Source: Clostridia bacterium
GTDB lineage: Bacteria > Bacillota > Clostridia > DUPQ01
DNA: 34,733 bases
Direction: 5' to 3'
NCBI GenBank assembly: GCA_016938455.1
Contig: JAFGUQ010000011.1
Location: 1-34,733 of the forward strand
The position numbers and the translations under genes are program-made. The notes beneath the pieces were generated by a model. That model had not been told where the DNA came from, searched no databases, and saw only the letters and a program-made list of their open reading frames with translations. Shown piece after piece: positions 14,650 through 25,183 of this stretch. Each line of letters starts with the position of its first letter. Positions within the stretch are counted from its first letter, which is position 1.

Positions 14650-16324
14650 TATTGAATTAAGCATAAAAAAAATAACTGAAAACAGCATCAGAAAGTGCAT
14701 GACAGAAAAACTGATTCCGGAATTTGAAATTGATGACATCAATGTAGAAAAACCGAGGGAAAAAGAGCATGGGGAGTTTTCAACCAATATTGCCATGATG
14801 ATGGTGAAGAAAGCGAAAATGGCTCCGGTAAAAATAGCTTCCATGTTAGTTGACAATATGGATTTCAAGAACACATATATTCTAAAAGCAGAAACTGCCG
14901 GACCGGGTTTCATCAATTTTTATTTATCTGATCAATGGCTTTACGACAACACTGAAATGATTATTAAGCAAAAAGATAATTATGGCAGTTCTGATTATGG
15001 CAAAAACGAAAAAGTAGTTGTCGAGTATGTCTCAGCCAATCCCACAGGGCCGCTTCATATGGGAAATGCAAGAGGTGGTGCGCTGGGAGACCTTCTGGCA
15101 AATGTGCTTATCAAGGCGGGGTATCATGTCAGCAAGGAATTCTATGTCAATGATGCCGGGAACCAGATAGAAAAATTCGGACTCTCTCTGGAAGCCAGAT
15201 ATCTTCAGGAACTGCTGGGAGAGGACAAAGTAAAGTTTGATGAGGATCTATACCAGGGTGCTGATATTATTGACCATGTGAAAAATTATATTAAAGAAGG
15301 CAGAGAAAATCTGCTGGATAAAGACAGTGAAGACAGAAAAAAGATACTTGTTGACTATGCGCTTCCGAAAAACATCAGAGCCATTAAAAAGGGACTGAAG
15401 CGATATGGAATCTCTTATGACAAGTGGTTCAGTGAAAAGTCCTTATACGAAAGTAAAGCAGTTGATGAGCTTATTGATTATCTTGTTAAGCATAATCATA
15501 CATTCATTAAAGATGAAGCACTCTGGCTGAAGGGAGAATCAATCGGAAGTGAGAAGGATGAGGTGTTAACCAGAAGCAACGGTTTTCCCACTTATTTTGC
15601 GGCAGACATTGCTTACCACTGGAATAAATTCAAAACAAGAAAATTTGACAGGGCAATTAATCTTTTAGGTGTAGATCATCATGGCCATGTTGCCAGAATG
15701 AAAGGGGCTATGAATGCGATTGGCGTAGGTGAAGAAAAGCTTGATATTATTATTTTTCAGTTGGTCAGACTGTATCGAAACGGTGAAGTGGCCAGAATGT
15801 CAAAAAGAACAGGTAAAGCCATCTCACTTGATGATCTGCTTGATGAGGTAGGTGTTGATGCGGCAAGATTTTTCTTTAACCTGAAAACAAGTGGGAGTCA
15901 TCTTGATTTTGACCTTGATCTTGCCAAGAAGCAGTCAAATGAGAATCCGGTATTCTATGTTCAATATGCTTATGCAAGAATTTGCAGCATGTTAAGAATT
16001 TTAAAAGAAGACGATGCTGATATAGACAAGGAAGAGGGAATTGATTATTCACTTCTCAAGAATAATGAAGAAATTGAATTGATGAAAAAGCTGGCGGAAT
16101 ATCCGAATGACATCATCATTTCATGTCATACTCTGGAACCGTCCAGAATGACCAGATATGTTCTTGATTTAGCTTCCCTGTTTCATAGCTTTTATAATGC
16201 CTGTCGAGTAAAAGGCGAAAATGAAGAACTGTTATATGCCAGAATGGCACTAGTGAAAGCAACGAAAATAGTTCTGAAGAATGCGCTTGATATACTGAGT
16301 ATCAAAGCGCCGGAAAAAATGTGA
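14633..16324 (+). CDS. argS: Arginyl-tRNA synthetase
   Basis: Class I aminoacyl-tRNA synthetase of 563 residues, a normal length. It has the N-terminal Arg-tRNA-binding domain, VEYVSANPTGPLHMGNARGGALGD with the HIGH-type motif HMGN, NLLGVDHHGHVARM, the KMSKS equivalent RMSKRTGKA, and the anticodon-binding DALR domain at the C-terminus. The start overlaps the DUF1934 gene; AGGCAGGAAA precedes the ATG. No T-box or other leader is present because the gene is inside an operon. Confidence 0.97.
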   Translation: MNIINSIELSIKKITENSIRKCMTEKLIPEFEIDDINVEKPREKEHGEFSTNIAMMMVKKAKMAPVKIASMLVDNMDFKNTYILKAETAGPGFINFYLSDQWLYDNTEMIIKQKDNYGSSDYGKNEKVVVEYVSANPTGPLHMGNARGGALGDLLANVLIKAGYHVSKEFYVNDAGNQIEKFGLSLEARYLQELLGEDKVKFDEDLYQGADIIDHVKNYIKEGRENLLDKDSEDRKKILVDYALPKNIRAIKKGLKRYGISYDKWFSEKSLYESKAVDELIDYLVKHNHTFIKDEALWLKGESIGSEKDEVLTRSNGFPTYFAADIAYHWNKFKTRKFDRAINLLGVDHHGHVARMKGAMNAIGVGEEKLDIIIFQLVRLYRNGEVARMSKRTGKAISLDDLLDEVGVDAARFFFNLKTSGSHLDFDLDLAKKQSNENPVFYVQYAYARICSMLRILKEDDADIDKEEGIDYSLLKNNEEIELMKKLAEYPNDIIISCHTLEPSRMTRYVLDLASLFHSFYNACRVKGENEELLYARMALVKATKIVLKNALDILSIKAPEKM

Positions 16325-16331
16325 GGGAAAA

Positions 16332-17807
16332 ATGAAAAATCTTAAATATGGCCTGGTGATTTTACTAGTGGCTGCTCTGGTCGTTCCCGGTCTTGTTATG
16401 GCTAACAATGAAAATGGTAAAGTCAATTCATATCTTGATTTGATGATTGAAAAAAGCAACAGCACCATTGATACAAAGAATGTTACAGCTGATATGATAA
16501 CCGGAGCTTTTTCAGAAACCGATAAGTTTTCATACTTTCAGGCTGTAGAAACATATAATACAGAGCAGAATACTTATATCAATGCAGAATATGTGGGAAT
16601 CGGAGTCAGTATGACAGCGCATATCAAAGGGGTGGAAATTGTCTCTGTTTTTGAATATTCACCTGCATCATTAGCAGGTTTGAAATCAGGTGATATCATA
16701 ATCAGTGTGAATCATGAGAACATTACGGGGAAAAGTCTAGAATATATTGCATCTTTAGTGAAAGGGCCGGTTAATACCTATGTCACACTTGGAATCTTAA
16801 AGAATAATGAAGGACCAGTCCTCTATTATGATTTAAGCAGGCAGGTGGTTGCCATGAAGACTGTCAAATCATATATCATCAATCATGTGGGGTATGTATA
16901 CATCTCATCATTTACTAATGAAACAGGAAAAGAATTCAAAGAAGCTCTTGAGAAATTCAATAAAAAAGGAATCAGTGATGTCATTCTTGATCTGAGAGAT
17001 AACGGAGGCGGAACCTTACAGGGATGTATCGATGTTGCAAGGGCTGTTTTATCTGAATGTGTCGTCACAAAAATGGATTTCAAATACAGCGGATATCTTG
17101 ATATCAGATATGAGGCCATGAAAAATGATGAGACATACAATATGGTCCTTCTTGTCAATGAAAACAGTGCCAGTGCCTCTGAAGTGGTCACAGGTGCATT
17201 GAAAGATAATAAAGCTGCGGTTGTTGTCGGTGAAAAGACTTTCGGGAAAAGCGTGGTTCAATCGTCATATGAAATATTGACACCAAAGGCATATGATCTT
17301 TATTCAGCAAAATATGCAATCAGTGATATGTTCACATTAAGCAGATATGTTTCCTTTTATGAAAAACATATTGATACAGATTATTTAGGTGCAGCTAAGC
17401 TTACCATCGGTGAATATGTGACTCCAAATGGCAGCAGAATCAATCTGGTGGGGATAGAACCTGATATTAACGTAGAATATGACGGGAGTTTATTCATAAA
17501 CATCAATAATCTTGATAATATGCTCTGGATCAGAGCAAAATATGATGTCGGCATGACAAGCTATGAAATCTATAGAGCTAAAGTCATATTAAAAGAGTTT
17601 GGCTATGAAGTCGGAACATTGAATGTTTTATATGATGAGACATTCAAACAGGCTGTAAAGCAGTTTCAGGATGATTATGGTCTGTACCCGTATGGGGTTC
17701 TTGACTACACCACTCAGGATAATATCAATAATATACTTAGACTGAGTTATATCAATGAAGATATACAGCTTAAAAAAGCATTTGAAGTGATTAAGGAGGG
17801 AAAGTAA
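16332..17807 (+). CDS. S41-family carboxyl-terminal processing protease (CtpA-like), catalytically intact
   Basis: The 491-residue secreted protein has a signal peptide (about 1-25, cleavage after VMA likely), a PDZ domain (about 88-160, VEIVSVFEYSPASLAGLKSGDII), an S41 peptidase core, and a C-terminal peptidoglycan-binding-1 domain (about 415-475). The substrate loop DLRDNGGG and the catalytic dyad are present: S281 in NSASASE and K306 in FGKSVV, with the 25-residue separation seen in E. coli Prc (S452/K477). Relatives cleave C-terminal ends of extracytoplasmic proteins, often wall hydrolases. GAGGG precedes the ATG. It lies 1 base before an inactive paralogue. Confidence 0.93.
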   Translation: MKNLKYGLVILLVAALVVPGLVMANNENGKVNSYLDLMIEKSNSTIDTKNVTADMITGAFSETDKFSYFQAVETYNTEQNTYINAEYVGIGVSMTAHIKGVEIVSVFEYSPASLAGLKSGDIIISVNHENITGKSLEYIASLVKGPVNTYVTLGILKNNEGPVLYYDLSRQVVAMKTVKSYIINHVGYVYISSFTNETGKEFKEALEKFNKKGISDVILDLRDNGGGTLQGCIDVARAVLSECVVTKMDFKYSGYLDIRYEAMKNDETYNMVLLVNENSASASEVVTGALKDNKAAVVVGEKTFGKSVVQSSYEILTPKAYDLYSAKYAISDMFTLSRYVSFYEKHIDTDYLGAAKLTIGEYVTPNGSRINLVGIEPDINVEYDGSLFININNLDNMLWIRAKYDVGMTSYEIYRAKVILKEFGYEVGTLNVLYDETFKQAVKQFQDDYGLYPYGVLDYTTQDNINNILRLSYINEDIQLKKAFEVIKEGK

Positions 17808-17808
17808 A

Positions 17809-19239
17809 ATGAAAAAAAGCAATCGCATCGTAATCATTGTCCTTATATTCACTCTCATCTGTTCAGTCGCTTTTTCAGCATCAACAAAAGTAGATGAAAA
17901 CTATCTGTATCATTTCTATGATTTCATGCAGACACTTTATTATAGAGATATATCAACAGACGACCTTGTCGGAGGGTCATTCAATGGAGTCTTAAGCGAA
18001 ACTTCCATATATTCATGTTATGAACAGAATCAGGTAAATGAAACATTTAATTCCAATGTACTGGGAGTATCTCTGGAAAAAGTCAGAACAGGTTTACTGG
18101 TAAGCAATGTATATCCGGGAACAAACGCCTCAAAAATCGGACTTGAAACAGGAGATGTTATTTATAGGGTCAACCGGATCAGCACCAGCATCATGAATAT
18201 CATGGATCTGGATTATGTCATTGAAGAAGCTGGAAGCAAAGCTGAAATAGAAGTCATCAAAGCAGAAACCGGTTCTATTGTTAAACTGCAATGTGAATTA
18301 AGCAAAGGCTATATATCGCTTATTGACTTTTTTATCAAAGATGAGTTCGGCTATATAAGAATTAATCAGTTTAAAGACTTAACCTCAGATGAAGTCGGAA
18401 AAGCACTTCAGTTTTTTGACAACAATCAAATTAAAAACATCATTGTCGATCTCAGGGATCTAATTTCAATGAATATTGAAGAAGCAGGCGAAGTCGCTGA
18501 CTTTTTCCTTCCATTCGGAAGGATTGCAAGCGGCGGTGATATGATTCTGTCAGCTTCTATTAAAAGTGATTATCATTTCGTTAACATCATAATCAATGAA
18601 AAGACTCAAGGAGCGGGAGAAGTCATTGCAAGAGCAGTCAAAAATTACAGAACCGGGAATGTTTTCGGACAGACATCATATGGTCTTGTTGAAGCAGTCA
18701 AAACTTATCCGGTGTTTACAGACGCAGCTTTTTCTTGCTATAGTAAGCTTGCCGGAACAACAGACATTGACGGCATTGTCAATTATATCAACATGAATCA
18801 GCTGTCACTTTCAAATGAGTATGTTTCCGGTTACCTTCATTTAGTTGAGAACGAATTGTATGACAATAACAACATTTCTTATGAAGGTGGGGTCACCCCA
18901 GACTATATATTGAATGCAAGCAGGGTAAGACTGGAGATAAATCCGCAGGATAACGGAATATGGATCAGAAAAGATTACCAGCTTAATGATGTCAGCTATG
19001 ATGTTTTTGTAGCAGAAAAAGTTCTGAGTCAATTGGGCTATTTTAAACAGACACCTGATGTTACATTTGATATAAACACTCAGAAAGCAGTTAATTTGTA
19101 TAAAGCATCAGTTAATCTGCCTCAGGATGGGATATTGGACATGACCACACAGAATATTTTAAACTATAATCTGTTCAAGACGTATATAATGAAAGATGAG
19201 TGCATTGTAAACGTAATGAATTTAATCAAGGAGAACTGA
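17809..19239 (+). CDS. S41-family protease paralogue lacking the catalytic Ser and Lys (pseudoprotease)
   Basis: The 476-residue protein has the same layout as its upstream neighbour: signal peptide (about 1-23), PDZ domain (about 85-160), S41-like core and a C-terminal peptidoglycan-binding-1-like domain (about 395-455). The active site is gone. The SASASE block becomes TQGAGE with Gly268 at the Ser position, Lys becomes Leu293 (SYGLVEA), and DLRDNGGG becomes DLRDLISM. The reading frame is open and keeps an excellent AAGGAGGG ribosome binding site, so the protein is probably made and may act as a partner or regulator of the intact protease; that role is inference. Confidence 0.88.
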   Translation: MKKSNRIVIIVLIFTLICSVAFSASTKVDENYLYHFYDFMQTLYYRDISTDDLVGGSFNGVLSETSIYSCYEQNQVNETFNSNVLGVSLEKVRTGLLVSNVYPGTNASKIGLETGDVIYRVNRISTSIMNIMDLDYVIEEAGSKAEIEVIKAETGSIVKLQCELSKGYISLIDFFIKDEFGYIRINQFKDLTSDEVGKALQFFDNNQIKNIIVDLRDLISMNIEEAGEVADFFLPFGRIASGGDMILSASIKSDYHFVNIIINEKTQGAGEVIARAVKNYRTGNVFGQTSYGLVEAVKTYPVFTDAAFSCYSKLAGTTDIDGIVNYINMNQLSLSNEYVSGYLHLVENELYDNNNISYEGGVTPDYILNASRVRLEINPQDNGIWIRKDYQLNDVSYDVFVAEKVLSQLGYFKQTPDVTFDINTQKAVNLYKASVNLPQDGILDMTTQNILNYNLFKTYIMKDECIVNVMNLIKEN

Positions 19240-19240
19240 C

Positions 19241-21262
19241 ATGAAAGACACACTTAGATTCAGACAGATTCATCTGGATTTCCATACCAGTGAATTAATT
19301 GAAAATGTAGGAAAGGAATTTAACAAAGAAGAGTTTTCCAGCACATTGAAAGAAGCCGGTGTTGATTCCATCTCCTGCTTTGCAAGATGCCACCATGGAA
19401 TGATGTATTATGACTCCAAGAAATTCCCGGAGAGGATTCATCCTAATCTGGTCAATAAAAATCTGTTGAAAGAACAGATTGAAGCCTGCCACAGTGCAGG
19501 AATCAAGGTGCCTGTATATATTACTGTTCAATGGGATTACTATACTTCCATCCATCATCCTGAATGGGCGATGAGAGATGTGACAGGAGCACCAATGTGG
19601 CAGCATTCACTAAAACCCGGATTTTACCATGGGCTCTGTGTCAACACTCCTTACAGAGAATTTTTAAAAGCACATACCATTGAAATTCTTGAAGAACTTG
19701 AACCTGATGGCATATTTTACGATATTGTTCTTGAAAGAGCCTGTGCCTGTGAATATTGTATCAAATCAATGCATGAAAAAGGATATAACCCATTAAATGA
19801 AAAGGACAGACTGACACATTACAGAGAAGTGCTTGATGACTTTAAATTTGAGATGACTGCTTTGATTAATCAATACAAACCGGGCATTTCCATATTTTAT
19901 AACGCAGGTCATATCTCCCATGCTACAAAAAGCTCAGTAAAAGCCTATTCACATCTTGAGCTGGAAAGTCTTCCTGGCGGAGAATGGGGATACATTCATT
20001 TCCCGACCACTATACGCTATGCCAGGAATTTAGGGCTGGACTGTCTGGGACATACTGGTAAATTCCATACATCATGGGGTGACTTCCATTCATTCAGAAA
20101 CAAGGCAGCACTGGAATATGAGTGTTTCAGGATGCTGGCATTGAATTCCAAGTGCCTGATCGGTGATCAGCTTGAACCCGGTGGAAAACTCTCAAAAGAA
20201 GTGTATGAGCTCATAGGAAGTGTGTACAGACAGGTTAAAGAAAAACAGCCCTGGTGTGAAAATGCCACTCCATTAACGAATATAGGGGTCATAGCTCCTG
20301 ATCAGTTCACTCATTCAAACATGGACAGCATGATTTTAGAACAGGTAGGTGTAGTAAGACTGCTTGAGCAGCTGTCACTGCAGTTTGACTTCATTGATTC
20401 TGAAATGGAATTCTCCCGATTTGAACTGATTATTCTGCCAGACTCCATTCCGGTGGAAGGAGAATTTAAGGAGAAGCTTGAACAATATATTAAGCAGGGC
20501 GGGAAAGTACTGGCTACTTTTGAATCAGGTATGGACAGCCAAAAAGAAAAATTCACATTGAAACAACTGGGAGTCGAAGTCTCAAATGTGACATATGACT
20601 CATATCATCAAATTGTCAGAGGTGTTTTTGATCTTAACAATTCATATGCAGACTATATCATTCCTCAAGGACCTATGGGGAAGGGATTGCATACAACAGA
20701 GTATGTCATGTATACCAAAGGGGTTGAAGTCGCTGCGACCACTGGTGAGACCTTGTGTGATACCTATCGGCCGTTCTTCAACAGGACATATCAGCATTTC
20801 TGTTCTCACCGTCAAACACCGTCATCCGGTGAAAAAGATTACAGTGCCATTGTCAAAGGGGAAAATACCATATACTTCTCTCATCCTATTTTCAGATTAT
20901 ATGCTTTACGAGCACCAAAATGGGTTAAGACGTTGCTGGAAAATGCAATTAACGAATTAATCGGACAACCTTTAATAAAGCATAATGGACCTTCGTCCGT
21001 CATTACCACCATCAACCGTAAAGAGCACTTTGATGTGATGCATATTCTTTGGTATATACCTGAAAAGAAGAGTGAGCAGCTGGAAATACTTGAAGATGTT
21101 TTCCCATATCACAACCTTGATGTTGAATTGAAAACTGACAGGAAAGTCACTTCGTTGACAATTGTTCCGAATGGTATTGGACTTTCTTTCAGGCAGATAG
21201 ATAATATCGTTTATTTTACGATTCCTGAAATTCTGGGACACTGCATGATTGAAATAAAATAG
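19241..21262 (+). CDS. Putative glycoside hydrolase, GHL6-like barrel with a C-terminal trimerisation-like domain
   Basis: The 673-residue protein has no signal peptide, so it is probably cytoplasmic. The N-terminal half looks like a glycoside hydrolase TIM barrel: GVDSISCFARCHHGMMYY, GIKVPVYITVQWDYY, and PDGIFYDIVLERACACEYC, where the Asp of FYDI and the CACEYC cluster match my recollection of hypothetical glycosyl hydrolase 6 (GHL6), related to GH29/GH42-like enzymes. The middle (about 345-480, LTNIGVIAPDQF, then LIILPDSIPVEGEFKEKLEQYIKQGGKVLAT) resembles a beta-galactosidase trimerisation domain. Substrate is unknown. It is 1 base after the pseudoprotease stop with GGAGA in front, so it belongs to that operon. 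Promoter and substrate genes are not nearby. Confidence 0.78.
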   Translation: MKDTLRFRQIHLDFHTSELIENVGKEFNKEEFSSTLKEAGVDSISCFARCHHGMMYYDSKKFPERIHPNLVNKNLLKEQIEACHSAGIKVPVYITVQWDYYTSIHHPEWAMRDVTGAPMWQHSLKPGFYHGLCVNTPYREFLKAHTIEILEELEPDGIFYDIVLERACACEYCIKSMHEKGYNPLNEKDRLTHYREVLDDFKFEMTALINQYKPGISIFYNAGHISHATKSSVKAYSHLELESLPGGEWGYIHFPTTIRYARNLGLDCLGHTGKFHTSWGDFHSFRNKAALEYECFRMLALNSKCLIGDQLEPGGKLSKEVYELIGSVYRQVKEKQPWCENATPLTNIGVIAPDQFTHSNMDSMILEQVGVVRLLEQLSLQFDFIDSEMEFSRFELIILPDSIPVEGEFKEKLEQYIKQGGKVLATFESGMDSQKEKFTLKQLGVEVSNVTYDSYHQIVRGVFDLNNSYADYIIPQGPMGKGLHTTEYVMYTKGVEVAATTGETLCDTYRPFFNRTYQHFCSHRQTPSSGEKDYSAIVKGENTIYFSHPIFRLYALRAPKWVKTLLENAINELIGQPLIKHNGPSSVITTINRKEHFDVMHILWYIPEKKSEQLEILEDVFPYHNLDVELKTDRKVTSLTIVPNGIGLSFRQIDNIVYFTIPEILGHCMIEIK

Positions 21263-22948
<1,686 letters not shown>

Positions 22949-22979
22949 AAACTACATGGAAATCATAAAACAGACAAAG

Positions 22980-23010
22980 TGTGCTGACACTTGAAAGACA
23001 GCACATTTTT
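22980..23010 (+). terminator. Intrinsic terminator after pyrG
   Basis: TGTGCTG (22980-22986) pairs with CAGCACA (22999-23005) and is followed by five T. A competing hairpin, AAGTGT-GCTG-ACACTT (22977-22992), overlaps the first arm. Confidence 0.8.
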
Positions 23011-23015
23011 CATGT

Positions 23016-23037
23016 CTATATATTTTACAATATATAG
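23016..23037 (+). repeat. A/T-rich inverted repeat upstream of the tetR-type promoter
   Basis: CTATATAT-TTTACA-ATATATAG is a perfect 8-bp inverted repeat located 24 bases upstream of the -35 box. It could be a weak hairpin or a protein site; base composition alone may explain it. Confidence 0.4.
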
Positions 23038-23061
23038 AAAATATGCATAAAAGTGTGAATG

Positions 23062-23090
23062 TTGCTTTTATGGTAAAGAAATGGTATAAT
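23062..23090 (+). promoter_or_regulatory. Promoter of the TetR/kinase operon
   Basis: TTGCTT (23062-23067), 17 bp and TATAAT (23085-23090) are present, with an extended -10 (TGG TATAAT). Confidence 0.85.
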
Positions 23091-23097
23091 TATTTCA

Positions 23098-23113
23098 GTT
23101 AGTCAATACTAAC
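23098..23113 (+). promoter_or_regulatory. TetR-type operator, site 1
   Basis: GTTAGT-CAAT-ACTAAC is a perfect 6-4-6 palindrome that begins 8 bases after the -10 box and covers the expected transcription start. The identical half-sites recur at the promoter of the hybrid kinase gene (26822-26837). Confidence 0.82.
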
Positions 23114-23124
23114 CAGGAGTAAGG

Positions 23125-23703
23125 ATGCTAAAAAGAAAAGATAAGATTCTAATCAGTGCGATTGAATTATTTGAAAAGTGGGGAGTCAATGGCCTTACTA
23201 CAAAAAATCTTGCTCAAACACAAGGGATATCTGAACCTGCACTTTACCGCCAATATAAGAACAAACAGCAAATCATCAATGCAATCATTGAAGAATTCTC
23301 AAGTTATGACGAAAATATTATCAATACAATTATTGAAAGTAAATTAACCGGAAAAGAAGCAATGCTTTTTTATATTAACCGTTATGCAGAGCTATATCAG
23401 AATTATTCAGGATTTGCCACTATTCTAATATCACTGGATTTGTATTATTACAATGATGAAACCAGAAAAAGGATGAAAGAAATCATTGATAAGAGAAACA
23501 ACTTTCTATCACTGATTATCAGTAAAGGCGAACAGAATTTTTATGAAACATCATTATTTACACCTGATGAGCTTGCCAAGACAATTAATAATATGCTTTT
23601 CGCATTAGTATATGAGTGGTATATGGAAGGGAAGTCTTATGATTTGAAAGAAAGGATTTTATCTTTTTCGTTAAAATTATTTATTGATCATAAAGGAGAC
23701 TGA
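23125..23703 (+). CDS. TetR/AcrR-family transcriptional regulator
   Basis: The 192-residue protein has the TetR DNA-binding domain at the N-terminus: KDKILISAIELFEKWGVNGLTTKNLAQTQGISEPALYRQYKNKQQIINAII (about 5-55), with GISEPALYRQYKNK as the recognition helix region. The C-terminal ligand domain is not recognisable by sequence. AGGAG lies 5 bases before the ATG. The palindrome GTTAGT-N4-ACTAAC sits between its promoter and start codon, so autorepression is expected. It heads an operon with two sensor kinases and a receiver (1-base gap, 4-base overlap, 13-base gap). An inducer cannot be read from sequence. Confidence 0.93.
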   Translation: MLKRKDKILISAIELFEKWGVNGLTTKNLAQTQGISEPALYRQYKNKQQIINAIIEEFSSYDENIINTIIESKLTGKEAMLFYINRYAELYQNYSGFATILISLDLYYYNDETRKRMKEIIDKRNNFLSLIISKGEQNFYETSLFTPDELAKTINNMLFALVYEWYMEGKSYDLKERILSFSLKLFIDHKGD

Positions 23704-23704
23704 A

Positions 23705-24799
23705 ATGTCTGTTAATGAGCAAGCATCAGCGATAATGGAAAATGTTCTTTTGGTTAATGTACTGAATGAAATGAATGTGCTTGTCATGATTCTTAATGAG
23801 AAAGCCGAAATTGTATTTGCCAATAAAGCTCTTTTAAATTTTGTTAACAGTTCTCTTGAAAAAGTCATAGGTAAGAAACCAGGGAACATCATCAAATGCA
23901 AATATGCCAATTCATCATCAAATGAATGCGGATGTGTTAAGCAATGCAAACATTGCAGTGTCAAAAATACTATTGTCGAAGTGATTAATTCTGGAATGAC
24001 TAATGAAGCTCCTGTTACAATCATTTCTTTGTTTAAAGGAGTAGAACAAACTTTCAACTTTCATGAAAAGGTGTCAGTTCTTCATATAGAAAATGAGAAA
24101 CTTTATTTGGCCACATTCCTGAATCGTGATGCTGAGATTGTAAAGAATAATCTGCAGAGGATTTTTTATCATGATATATTGAATTCTGCATCAAGCATTT
24201 ATAATATCATTGAATATCTGAAACTCGAAAATCATGAACTGGCGTTAAACAAGGATGTCATTTTACTGGAAAGCAGTATCGAAATCATGATTGAGGAAAT
24301 CAAATACCAGAAAAGCATATCAGATGCAGAAAGCAATCAACTGAAGATATTAATGGAAAACACTGATATCATCATGATGGTCAATGAGTGTGTTTCTTTA
24401 TTGAAAAAGGATGATAAGTACCGTAAGAATGAAATAACTGTTGTTTCAGAATCCGATGAGCTGATTTATCATTGTGACAGAATCATTTTAAGAAGAATCA
24501 TCTTCAATCTTCTGAAAAATGCGTTAGAAGAAACAAAAGAAAAAGAAGAAGTGAAAATAGTCATTGAAAGTCATGATGAAAGAATTCTGATTAAATTTCA
24601 TAATGATTCAGTGATATCTGAGAAGGTCAGAAAGAATATTTTCACTAAAGGTTTCTCAACAAAAGGCATCGACAGAGGATTTGGACTTTATGGTTCAAAG
24701 CTACTTGCAAATAAGTATTTAAATGGAGATATAAGCTTTGTCTCAAATGAAAAAGACAGAACAGTATTTACTTTAGGATTATGTGGAGGTAATAAATGA
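23705..24799 (+). CDS. Soluble PAS-domain histidine kinase with a Cys-rich sensor motif
   Basis: The 364-residue protein has no membrane helix. A PAS domain (about 18-130) carries five clustered cysteines, C65, C75, C77, C81 and C84 (PGNIIKCKYANS, CGCVKQCKHC). This resembles a Cys pattern I recall in some PAS kinases (G...C..(n)..CG....C..C), suggesting metal or redox sensing; that is inference. The dimerisation domain has the His in FYHDILNSASS (H156, HDxxN type), and the ATPase domain has NLLKNALEE (N box) and STKGIDRGFGLYGSKLLAN (G2 box). I chose ATG 23705 over the ORF-track TTG 23684, since AAAGGAG (23692-23698) lies 6 bases upstream. It overlaps the next gene by ATGA. Confidence 0.9.
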   Translation: MSVNEQASAIMENVLLVNVLNEMNVLVMILNEKAEIVFANKALLNFVNSSLEKVIGKKPGNIIKCKYANSSSNECGCVKQCKHCSVKNTIVEVINSGMTNEAPVTIISLFKGVEQTFNFHEKVSVLHIENEKLYLATFLNRDAEIVKNNLQRIFYHDILNSASSIYNIIEYLKLENHELALNKDVILLESSIEIMIEEIKYQKSISDAESNQLKILMENTDIIMMVNECVSLLKKDDKYRKNEITVVSESDELIYHCDRIILRRIIFNLLKNALEETKEKEEVKIVIESHDERILIKFHNDSVISEKVRKNIFTKGFSTKGIDRGFGLYGSKLLANKYLNGDISFVSNEKDRTVFTLGLCGGNK

Positions 24800-25170
24800 A
24801 GATACTAATTGGCGAAGATGACATGACCAGCAGACTTTTCATGAAGAAATTTCTGTCAGCTTATGGTCAATGTGAGCTTGCAGTTGATGGGCTTGAAGTA
24901 ATTGAAATGGCAATCAAAGCGATTGACAGCGGTGAACCTTTTGACTTGATCAGCCTTGATATCATGATGCCGAAAGTTGACGGAATCAAAGCACTTAAAA
25001 TGATCAGGGAATATGAAAAGAAACAACATTCAAAAATCATTATGACGACTGCGATCAATGATAAAAAATCAGTGGAACTTTCATATGAATATGGCTGCGA
25101 TGCTTATGCATGGAAACCAATTGATATCAAGAAGTACAGAGAGATCATGAAGGAACTGAATCTGATATAA
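24796..25170 (+). CDS. Stand-alone response regulator receiver (CheY-like)
   Basis: The 124-residue protein is a single receiver domain: acidic pair GEDDMTS, phosphoacceptor D55 in SLDIMMPKVDG, Thr in IIMTTA, and Lys in AWKPI. There is no output domain, so it works by protein contact or as a phosphate sink. Its start overlaps the stop of the PAS kinase by ATGA, so that kinase is the obvious partner. GGAGG precedes it. Confidence 0.94.
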   Translation: MKILIGEDDMTSRLFMKKFLSAYGQCELAVDGLEVIEMAIKAIDSGEPFDLISLDIMMPKVDGIKALKMIREYEKKQHSKIIMTTAINDKKSVELSYEYGCDAYAWKPIDIKKYREIMKELNLI

Positions 25171-25183
25171 GGGATGTGATGGA

